A stretch of 6,033 nucleotides of DNA, taken from contig CAAGRP010000290.1 in NCBI GenBank assembly GCA_900772685.1, forward strand, positions 1 to 6,033. Direction: 5' to 3'. Position 1 is the first letter of the stretch. Each line of letters begins with the position of its first letter. The stretch is from Lachnospiraceae bacterium. Its GTDB lineage: Bacteria > Bacillota > Clostridia > Lachnospirales > Lachnospiraceae. Of this stretch, positions 1 through 5,169 are shown piece after piece. The position numbers were made by a program, and so were the translations under genes. Under the pieces are notes generated by a model, which was not told the DNA's origin, made no database searches, and was given only the letters and a program-made list of their open reading frames with translations.

Positions 1-78
1 CCTATAATTTTGCTTATAGTACAAAGTAACGTCGTTCGCGGGGACGGTAGTTCCGTCGTACTTGGTGAGATACGTCGG
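1..78 (-). pseudogene. Fragment of an unidentified minus-strand coding sequence
   Basis: On the minus strand, one frame is open from base 87 down to the window edge (29 codons, with an in-frame TAA at 90-88). It contains the protein-like string KYDGTTVPANDVTLYY, followed by KQNYR at the edge. The composition (YDG, TTVP, alternating hydrophobic residues) resembles beta-rich repeat modules of Firmicute surface proteins, but I cannot name the family. Neither plus-strand reading makes sense here: the MATE frame meets TAG at 17-19, and frame 1 gives a poor peptide ending at 94-96. The fragment has no start of its own and breaks off where MATE similarity begins, at about base 77. It is therefore a truncated gene at a rearrangement or an assembly join. 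The reading rests on the look of the peptide alone. Confidence 0.35.
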
Positions 79-508
79 CTCGAGAAATTATGCTAAGATA
101 AAAGAAACGACCCGTTACAGCTTTATAACTATAATTATCACCTCCGTACTGATCATGGCCGTTTCGCTGCTGGGCGGACAGCAGATCATCCATTTATTTG
201 TGGCGGACGGAAATGTTTTCAATCTGACATGGGCCGGATTAAAGCTGTTCAGTCCGGTCTTCATTTTCATCGGATTTAACGTTTTTCTCTCGGGATATTT
301 TACCGCTTTGGGAAGAGGCTTTATCTCCGCTCTCATTTCCTCCCTGAGATCCCTGATCCTCGTGGCTGTATTTATCATTATCCTTCCGAATATCATCGGC
401 ATATCGGGAGTCTGGCTGACAATGCCGATGGCGGAGGCCGTGACTATTTTCATATCACTCCACCTGTACCGCAAACACGGAAAATGCTACATGAAAAAAG
501 TCATGTGA
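62..508 (+). CDS. MATE family efflux transporter, C-terminal fragment
   Basis: This is the C-terminal third of a MATE (multidrug and toxic compound extrusion) cation-coupled inner-membrane exporter. Family members are about 450 residues; only about 143 are here. GSRNYAKIKETTRYS, starting at base 77, matches the conserved segment usually seen as NYGAKNYxRIKET in the second half of the protein. About four hydrophobic helices follow, at residues 20-38, 59-83, 88-112 and 115-136 counted from the TTG at 62, then a short basic tail (YRKHGKCYMKKVM) and TGA. The TTG at 62 is only the first start-like codon in the open frame: it has no ribosome binding site and encodes five residues that do not fit the family. 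The true gene should continue upstream, but the upstream DNA is unrelated. I read it as a 5'-truncated remnant or an assembly artefact. Family call is firm; functionality as shown is doubtful. Confidence 0.8.
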   Translation: MVRYVGSRNYAKIKETTRYSFITIIITSVLIMAVSLLGGQQIIHLFVADGNVFNLTWAGLKLFSPVFIFIGFNVFLSGYFTALGRGFISALISSLRSLILVAVFIIILPNIIGISGVWLTMPMAEAVTIFISLHLYRKHGKCYMKKVM

Positions 509-527
509 TAAATGCGGTAGTTATCAG

Positions 528-562
528 ATATCATACCCGGCCGAATCGGTCAGGTATGATAT
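528..562. terminator. Hairpin between convergent MATE and tetR genes
   Basis: The arms ATATCATACC (528-537) and GGTATGATAT (553-562) are perfectly complementary over 10 bp. After one C/A mismatch, a second stem continues inside (539-543 with 547-551, one G-T pair) and closes on a 3-base loop. It lies just past the MATE stop (506-508) and covers the tetR stop (550-552), the usual place for a shared bidirectional terminator. Neither flank has a strong T-run, so termination is inferred from position and structure. Confidence 0.55.
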
Positions 563-1146
563 GCCTTTAAATACTGTTTAACCATATTTGCCGCATCTTC
601 TTGCGGATCATCTGTACCATTCCAGAGCCAATTTAAAATAACGCCGCGTATTAATATTAAAATTTCACCGGCAATTTGAGATGCAGAAGCATCATTCTGT
701 AATACTCCCTTTTTCTGACCCTCGTCTATCAATGAAATCAAACCTTTTACAAGACTACGTTCTGAAGAAAAGAACTCTGTGTTGTTGTAGGCTATCTGAG
801 CACGATAAAGCTGCTTAATATATTCCTTGCCATATTTCTTACCAAATCCGATCTGTTCTCTGGCAAACTCAGCTGCTTTATCACTTACGTCCGCATCCAT
901 CTGTAAAAGACGCGGAATAACTTCCAGTTCAAAGTATTCGTCTGAAAGCCCATACCATGCCAGTATTATCTCTTCTTTACTGTTGAAATGATGATAAAAT
1001 GCACCGACAGACATGCCGGCGGCCTTGCAAATAGCCTGGACCGTCACATTTTCAAAACCCATTTCACTTGTCAATCTGGAAGCAGTTTCCAAAAAAAGTT
1101 TTTTACTTGCAGCTGCCTGAATATCTCGATTTGTCGCTTTCTTCAA
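550..1146 (-). CDS. TetR/AcrR family transcriptional regulator
   Basis: A 198-residue, all-helical repressor-type protein, normal length for the family. The N-terminal DNA-binding domain spans about residues 15-62. Its helix-turn-helix is at about 34-53 (VTVQAICKAAGMSVGAFYHHF), followed by the typical NSKEEIILAWY; the A-x-x-A-G-x-S-x-G-x-x-Y-x-x-F pattern is diagnostic. Residues 65-198 form the variable ligand-binding and dimerisation part, and the ligand cannot be read from it. The start is TTG at 1146-1144: an in-frame TGA lies two codons upstream, the first in-frame ATG is codon 29 inside the HTH domain, and an AGGATGGTG sequence sits at the right distance. It has its own promoter (1181-1209) and lies behind the terminator of the CoA-transferase gene, so it is a separate transcription unit on the same strand as the reductase operon. 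Control of that operon is plausible by proximity, but the CGAAT/ATTCG element found there has no obvious copy at the tetR promoter. Confidence 0.9.
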   Translation of the reverse strand: MKKATNRDIQAAASKKLFLETASRLTSEMGFENVTVQAICKAAGMSVGAFYHHFNSKEEIILAWYGLSDEYFELEVIPRLLQMDADVSDKAAEFAREQIGFGKKYGKEYIKQLYRAQIAYNNTEFFSSERSLVKGLISLIDEGQKKGVLQNDASASQIAGEILILIRGVILNWLWNGTDDPQEDAANMVKQYLKAYHT

Positions 1147-1152
1147 AAATCA

Positions 1153-1161
1153 CACCATCCT
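1153..1161 (-). promoter_or_regulatory. Ribosome binding site fixing the TTG start of tetR
   Basis: Read on the minus strand, AGGATGGTG precedes TTG (1146-1144) with 6 bases between. An in-frame TGA at 1152-1150 rules out any start further upstream, so this site supports initiation at TTG. Confidence 0.6.
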
Positions 1162-1180
1162 AAAACTCATGATAGCCTTT

Positions 1181-1209
1181 ATTCTAAAATCCCTAAAGAT
1201 AAAATGCAA
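1181..1209 (-). promoter_or_regulatory. Predicted sigma-70 type promoter of tetR
   Basis: On the minus strand, TTGCAT (1209-1204) and TAGAAT (1186-1181) are separated by exactly 17 bases. Each is one mismatch from the sigma-A consensus (TTGACA, TATAAT). Transcription would begin near 1174, giving a leader of about 27 bases before the TTG start. The -35 box lies five bases past the upstream terminator stem, so terminator tail and promoter are packed together. No convincing TetR-type palindrome is visible around it apart from the short TCATGA near 1167-1172. Confidence 0.6.
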
Positions 1210-1213
1210 GAAT

Positions 1214-1256
1214 AATTAAGAAAACGCAAAGATAACTTCTCTGCGTTTTCTTAATT
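1214..1256 (-). terminator. Intrinsic terminator of the reductase/CoA-transferase operon
   Basis: This is a perfect 15-bp inverted repeat: AATTAAGAAAACGCA (1214-1228) pairs with TGCGTTTTCTTAATT (1242-1256) around a 13-base loop. On the minus strand the GC-rich part of the stem is followed by a T-rich tract (TTTTCTTAATTATTCTT), the pattern of Rho-independent termination. It begins 31 bases after the CoA-transferase stop codon. The repeat also ends in TTTTCTTAATTTTAT on the plus strand, so it could stop transcription both ways, but no plus-strand gene runs into it. Confidence 0.85.
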
Positions 1257-1287
1257 TTATCGCTGTGACAATACAGTATTATTTAAA

Positions 1288-2898
1288 TCACTGCTGCCAG
1301 CCTGTATTTCCATCCGTAAATCTGAAATTGCCGAGATTTGTCGGATAAGTTGTATTGAAGGTTGCCGGACCCGGGAAACCGGATTCTCCGCCTATGGAAC
1401 AACCGTCAACATACTGAAGGATACTATCCCAGATAGAGTGGTCATCTTCTTCGGTTATCGTACTTTCAAAAGAACATGTAATATCAGATTTTTCACACAG
1501 ATCAGCACATTCATGCAGATACTGAGCACCTCTCGTCAAAGACGTTGTGACCTGATATCCGCCGCCAGCCTTCAGTTTCTCTGAGATTGCCAATAAAGTA
1601 CCAAGTGCCAAGATAAAGCCCGGGAAATAATCCAACGGAACACCGTTTAAATTGACCGGATGCTCCATGCTTCCGTTTCTCACCGAAAGACCTGTGATGT
1701 CCTCCGCACATGGAGCCCAACCCGGACGGTCTTTCCAGACAGAATCAGAAAAGCACATCAAATCAGCATAAATTATTCCGGGATTTAAAGCACGGATTTC
1801 CTCCTCTGACAGTCCGAATTTATCCAATGCTCCATTCTGATAAGAATAGATCACGATATCAGCTTCTTTTATAAGTTCTTTTGCCTTTGAAAGTTGTTCG
1901 GAAACATTAAAATCCAACTGGATAGAATGCTTTCCTGCCCATCCGTCAAATTCATTCATTGCCTGTTCCTGTTCAAGGAATGTTCCTCTTCGAACAAGCA
2001 GTACATCCGCACCATATTCTGCCAGAATACGTGAGCAGGCCGGACCGGCAATTATATGAGTCAGGTCAAGAATCTTAATACCTGACAGCGATCCTCTTTC
2101 ATTTGGAGTACCCCATGCCGGTATCTTCGTATCTGCCTTCTTCACTGTACGGATCAATGGCATTTCAACAACTGCCTTTCCTACTTCTGACGCTTCCCAC
2201 TCTTCGCGGCTTCTCAGCATGCATCCGCAGGCACCGCATTCAAACGAAAGATCTTCTAACTCTAATGCTGTCTTTTTTGATACAATACCCGCCAGCTCCT
2301 GCATATCCTGTGCAGTGGTTCCGAGCGTATATTCCTCCGCCTTTTTCGAAAGACCGAGTGCCGGCACCAGCTTTCTTTGCTGGCTCATGTAATATGCATG
2401 GAATGAAACCATACGTCCGTCACTTGCGGTATATTTATGCAAAGCACCATTGAGAGCATCCAGTACACCCGCTGCCGATAGGAAACGAACCTTCTGGAAA
2501 GCAGGTGACGTATAGTTTGACATATGCAATCTTATTGCCTGTAAACCGGCAAAGGATATATCACAATAAGTCTTTGCTCCTGTAGTATCCTCACCTCGAA
2601 GTGAACCGATTTCAGCCGCTACCGAGCTGCACGCAGAAAGCACTGCGGCAATAGCAGATGTCTGAGGGATGATCTCATCACTAAACAGCTTCTCAACCGC
2701 ATCCATGCGCTGTTTTGTCAAAAATCCGGCGTACTGTCCCGGGAACGGATTTTCAGAATTACAAATTGCGTCAAATATAGGTCGGCGGTCTTTTGCAATA
2801 AAAGTAGTAGGAATTGATTTAAATCCGGTTTTCTTCTGAAGATCTTCATAGATAAGGCGCGCCTGTTCCGCCTTTTTATATAACGCGATATTTTTCAT
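1288..2898 (-). CDS. CaiB/BaiF family (class III) CoA-transferase, two-part long form
   Basis: Class III CoA-transferases move CoA between carboxylic acids in the cytoplasm; CaiB (carnitine) and BaiF/BaiK (bile acids) are known members. At 536 residues this one exceeds the usual 380-450. The recognisable domain starts at about 268 with LSGIKILDLTHIIAGPACSR and LAEYGADVLLVR. Asp423 (VPLDYFPG) aligns from memory with the catalytic Asp of formyl-CoA transferase and alpha-methylacyl-CoA racemase (LGD motif). A GGGYQVTTSLTRGAQYL segment follows at 445-461. Residues 1-265 look like the degenerate N-terminal half of long-form COG1804-type proteins, where a DGW-type segment (here 160-185) and a GGCAAxMRS-like segment (here CGACGCMLRS, 221-230) precede the CaiB core. 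ATG at 2898 has GAGGTG 7 bases upstream. It lies 22 bp after the reductase gene, so the two are very likely cotranscribed, and a terminator follows. The substrate acid is unknown. A transferase or racemase-like activity cannot be told apart from sequence alone. Confidence 0.88.
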   Translation of the reverse strand: MKNIALYKKAEQARLIYEDLQKKTGFKSIPTTFIAKDRRPIFDAICNSENPFPGQYAGFLTKQRMDAVEKLFSDEIIPQTSAIAAVLSACSSVAAEIGSLRGEDTTGAKTYCDISFAGLQAIRLHMSNYTSPAFQKVRFLSAAGVLDALNGALHKYTASDGRMVSFHAYYMSQQRKLVPALGLSKKAEEYTLGTTAQDMQELAGIVSKKTALELEDLSFECGACGCMLRSREEWEASEVGKAVVEMPLIRTVKKADTKIPAWGTPNERGSLSGIKILDLTHIIAGPACSRILAEYGADVLLVRRGTFLEQEQAMNEFDGWAGKHSIQLDFNVSEQLSKAKELIKEADIVIYSYQNGALDKFGLSEEEIRALNPGIIYADLMCFSDSVWKDRPGWAPCAEDITGLSVRNGSMEHPVNLNGVPLDYFPGFILALGTLLAISEKLKAGGGYQVTTSLTRGAQYLHECADLCEKSDITCSFESTITEEDDHSIWDSILQYVDGCSIGGESGFPGPATFNTTYPTNLGNFRFTDGNTGWQQ

Positions 2899-2920
2899 TT
2901 GACTTCACCTCACATATAGC

Positions 2921-4906
2921 TTAAATAGATCTTCCCACTTCAAATCCATCCCATATTGCCTGCATAATATTATGGAATCTTCTCGAATCGCCAATATTAT
3001 AAACCGGCTTTCCGCAGTCTCTCAGACTCCGGTACAGATTATCCGAGGATCTAAATCCGGCAGCCATAACAACAGCCTCTGCCTGAACAGACTCCGTTGA
3101 TCCATTCTTCTCTAATGTAACGGAATCCTGATCTATGCGCATAACCTTTGCACCTGTATGGATCTCTACATTATTAAATCTAAGCAGATCTTCAAGCATA
3201 CTCTTGTTCATGAATGGGATTTCGCTGTGCATACCACCAAGTATATACGGAAGCATTTCCGCAATAGCTACTTTTTTGCCCTGCTGAGCCAGCCACAATG
3301 CGACCTCACATCCAACCAGACCGCCGCCGATAACAAGGATCTTATCCGCAGCCGGGATCTTCATAGCATCCTCGATCGAAAGCAGCTCTCCATCACCCTC
3401 AAGTTTCAACTGTATAGGCTTTGCTCCTGTTGCAGTAATGATCACATCCGGATCTAATCCGGCTACAAATTCCTCTGTAACATTGGTATTAAGTCTTATA
3501 TCTACATTTAGCTCCTCGAGCTGATGTTCATACCAGCTGACAAGCTTCATGTCATTTTTCTTGAACGTCGGAATTCCGGCAATATTCAACAGACCGCCAA
3601 GCTTATCATCTTTCTCTGCCAAAACAACTTTATGTCCACGCTTTTTAAGGACTCTTGCAGCCTCCATTCCGGCTACACCGCCGCCAACAACAAGAACTGT
3701 CTTGCTTTTCTCAGCCGGAACAAGCGGTTTTTCTTTTTCAAATCCGCACTGCGGGTTCACAGCACAAGAAAGGTGTGTAAAGCTTGCAATACGTCCCATA
3801 CAGCCATCATGACAGCTTAAGCACGGACGAATATCCTTCTCCTGTCCAAGCATCAATTTTTGCGGCAAATACGGATCTGCAAGAAGCGGACGTCCATAAC
3901 CAACCATATCGCAGCTATCTCCGATAGCTTCACAGGCCATTTCAGGATCATCCATGCGTCCGGCAATAAGGATCGGTACATCAACCTCTTTTTTCAAGAT
4001 ACGCCCGAATTCACGGTATATTCCATGCTCTCCGAAATACATTGGCGGATGACACCAATACCATGAGTCGTAGCTTCCGGCATCCACATTCAGACAATCA
4101 TAGCCTGCTGCAACCAATAATTTTGCTGCCTGAATACCTTCTTCAATATCACGGCCTTTTTCTTCAAATTTCTCACCCGGAAGTGCACCTTGTGCATATC
4201 CTTTAATAAAGCTCTTTAGGCTGAAACGAAGAGATACCGGATAATCCGCACCGCAAGCCTGCTTTATGCCCTGAACGATTTCCGTGGCAATTCGCAGCCT
4301 GTTCTCAAGACTGCCGCCGTATTCGTCAGTACGCTGATTGAAAAAGCTCATTCCGAACTGGTCTAAAAGATAACCCTCATGAACCGCATGGATCTCAATG
4401 CCGTCAAAGCCTGCATTTTTTGCAACAACAGCCGCCTGTACAAAATGCTTGATCAAGGATTTGATCTCTTCAATAGTCATAGCACGATGTTGGATACGCG
4501 GATCAAAACGATTCTTTGCATCAGAAGGTGCTATATTCTTAGTTGTAGCTCCCGGAACGGCTGAACGTCCTAATCCGCCTGTAAGCTGGATAAAGAATTT
4601 CGATCCTAAAGAGTGAACTGTTTCTATCATGTTGCGGGTTGCATTGATAAACATGAACGGATTGTTAGTTGGACACGGAAGTCCACGCGGAAGCATCTCT
4701 TCATAATCCACGTTTATAGTTCCTGTTATTAAAAGCCCCGTGCCACCACGTGCACGTTCAATAAAATACTCCTGACATTCTTTTGTCAGAGCACCATCAC
4801 AGTCAGCAAATCCGACCAATCCCATTGGAGCCATAAAAATACGGTTCTTGATCTCTAATTTTCCGATCTTACAAGGCTCAAATAGTTTTCCATATTGATT
4901 TTCCAT
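2921..4906 (-). CDS. NADH:flavin oxidoreductase / ene-reductase with Fe-S, FAD and NAD(P) domains (BaiCD/BaiH, enoate reductase, FadH type)
   Basis: A cytoplasmic flavoenzyme that should reduce a C=C bond next to a carbonyl or CoA thioester. It has 661 residues from ATG 4906, the size of BaiH, BaiCD and 2-enoate reductase. Residues 5-335 form an old-yellow-enzyme FMN barrel: NRIFMAPMG (21-29), IQLTGGLGRS (106-115), then HAVHEGYLLDQF (173-184) and NQRTDEYGGSLENR (190-203). Tyr179 sits where the FadH acid catalyst lies, with His173 and His176 beside it. A 4Fe-4S motif C-X2-C-X3-C-X11-C uses Cys362, 365, 369 and 381. FAD binding is marked by GGGVAG (408-413) and NAD(P)H binding by GGGLVG (527-532). 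The Cys that tethers FMN in trimethylamine dehydrogenase is absent from the APMGLVG stretch, which argues against an amine dehydrogenase. An in-frame GTG lies at 4915, but it overlaps the AGGAGG ribosome binding site, so ATG 4906 is preferred. It is first in an operon with the CoA-transferase. Substrate (bile acid/steroid, aryl-acrylate or other enoate) is not determinable here. Confidence 0.92.
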   Translation of the reverse strand: MENQYGKLFEPCKIGKLEIKNRIFMAPMGLVGFADCDGALTKECQEYFIERARGGTGLLITGTINVDYEEMLPRGLPCPTNNPFMFINATRNMIETVHSLGSKFFIQLTGGLGRSAVPGATTKNIAPSDAKNRFDPRIQHRAMTIEEIKSLIKHFVQAAVVAKNAGFDGIEIHAVHEGYLLDQFGMSFFNQRTDEYGGSLENRLRIATEIVQGIKQACGADYPVSLRFSLKSFIKGYAQGALPGEKFEEKGRDIEEGIQAAKLLVAAGYDCLNVDAGSYDSWYWCHPPMYFGEHGIYREFGRILKKEVDVPILIAGRMDDPEMACEAIGDSCDMVGYGRPLLADPYLPQKLMLGQEKDIRPCLSCHDGCMGRIASFTHLSCAVNPQCGFEKEKPLVPAEKSKTVLVVGGGVAGMEAARVLKKRGHKVVLAEKDDKLGGLLNIAGIPTFKKNDMKLVSWYEHQLEELNVDIRLNTNVTEEFVAGLDPDVIITATGAKPIQLKLEGDGELLSIEDAMKIPAADKILVIGGGLVGCEVALWLAQQGKKVAIAEMLPYILGGMHSEIPFMNKSMLEDLLRFNNVEIHTGAKVMRIDQDSVTLEKNGSTESVQAEAVVMAAGFRSSDNLYRSLRDCGKPVYNIGDSRRFHNIMQAIWDGFEVGRSI

Positions 4907-4914
4907 GTATTCCA

Positions 4915-4920
4915 CCTCCT
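4915..4920 (-). promoter_or_regulatory. Consensus ribosome binding site of the ene-reductase gene
   Basis: A perfect AGGAGG on the minus strand (4920-4915) is followed by 8 bases and then ATG (4906-4904). A longer reading from GTG at 4915-4913 would start inside the ribosome binding site, so the site decides in favour of the ATG. Confidence 0.85.
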
Positions 4921-4927
4921 TTTTTAA

Positions 4928-4947
4928 CCGAATACATTCGCCGAATT
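4928..4947. promoter_or_regulatory. Candidate operator with three alternating half-sites in the reductase leader
   Basis: The plus strand reads C-CGAAT-AC-ATTCG-C-CGAAT-T. This gives two overlapping inverted repeats: CGAAT/ATTCG with a 2-base gap (4929-4940) and ATTCG/CGAAT with a 1-base gap (4936-4946). With the promoter at 4959-4987, transcription would start near 4952, so the element covers about +5 to +24, where a bound repressor blocks RNA polymerase. The protein that binds is unknown; the TetR protein encoded at 550-1146 is one candidate. It could also form a small RNA hairpin close to the ribosome binding site. Confidence 0.45.
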
Positions 4948-4958
4948 AGTTCTATATA

Positions 4959-4987
4959 AAATTATCACAATAAACAGATCGTGTCAA
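4959..4987 (-). promoter_or_regulatory. Predicted sigma-70 type promoter of the reductase/CoA-transferase operon
   Basis: On the minus strand, a perfect -35 box TTGACA (4987-4982) is followed by a 17-base spacer and TAATTT (4964-4959) as the -10 box. An alternative -10, GATAAT, would leave 15 bases. Transcription from about 4952 gives a leader of about 45 bases before ATG 4906. The terminator of the upstream regulator gene lies further upstream, so this promoter makes the operon an independent unit. Confidence 0.7.
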
Positions 4988-5010
4988 AGGAATTAGCATG
5001 CAATTTCACC

Positions 5011-5043
5011 ATATGCATATAATTTGTTTATATTATATAAACA
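5011..5043. repeat. AT-rich palindromes upstream of the reductase promoter, possible regulator site
   Basis: A 19-bp palindrome, TGTTTATATTATATAAACA (5025-5043), has 9-bp perfect arms around one central T. A second perfect 10-bp palindrome, ATATGCATAT, lies beside it at 5011-5020. The 19-bp element ends 38 bp upstream of the -35 box at 4987, a distance suited to an activator or a distal operator. A half-copy, ATAAACA (4970-4976), lies in the promoter spacer. AT-rich DNA makes short palindromes by chance, but 9+9 perfect pairing next to a promoter is above what I would expect. No binding protein can be named. Confidence 0.4.
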
Positions 5044-5100
5044 CAGCATTCTATTTATATGATGTTTTTTTGGTGATTATATACTATTCTCATGTTTCCA

Positions 5101-5134
5101 ATAAAAAAGCAGTCAATCTATATAGATCAACTGC
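5101..5134 (-). terminator. Intrinsic terminator after the XRE-type regulator gene
   Basis: GCAGT (5109-5113) pairs with ACTGC (5130-5134). After a 2-base internal mismatch, the palindromic ATCTATATAGAT closes the hairpin. On the minus strand the stem is followed directly by TTTTTTAT (5108-5101). The hairpin begins 35 bases beyond the regulator's stop codon, so read-through from that gene into the reductase operon should be limited. Confidence 0.75.
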
Positions 5135-5169
5135 CCTGCTAATATTTCCGTATTCCGTTTTATCCTTTA

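Noticed and set aside
1..76. Possible 3' end of a group II intron interrupting the MATE gene
   Set aside because: A small hairpin GACGG-TAGTT-CCGTC is present, but there is no domain V with its AGC triad and matching 3' strand, and no convincing branch-point helix. The minus-strand protein reading explains the segment better.
115..474. Minus-strand open frame of 119 codons
   Set aside because: It lies wholly opposite the MATE coding sequence, has no recognisable domain, and its composition is that of an antisense shadow.
988..1215. Plus-strand open frame of 75 codons over the start of tetR
   Set aside because: It is antisense to the HTH-coding part of tetR, runs through the tetR promoter, and its product matches nothing I know.
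3524..3820. Overlapping plus-strand frames of 87 and 98 codons within the reductase gene
   Set aside because: Both are antisense to the FAD-binding and Fe-S coding region, which is plainly coding on the minus strand.
2921..4906. Assigning the reductase specifically as baiCD or baiH and the operon as a bile-acid operon
   Set aside because: The architecture is shared by FadH, enoate reductase, BaiCD and BaiH. None of the other bai genes (baiB, baiE, baiA, baiG, baiI) is in the window, so a symbol would be a guess.
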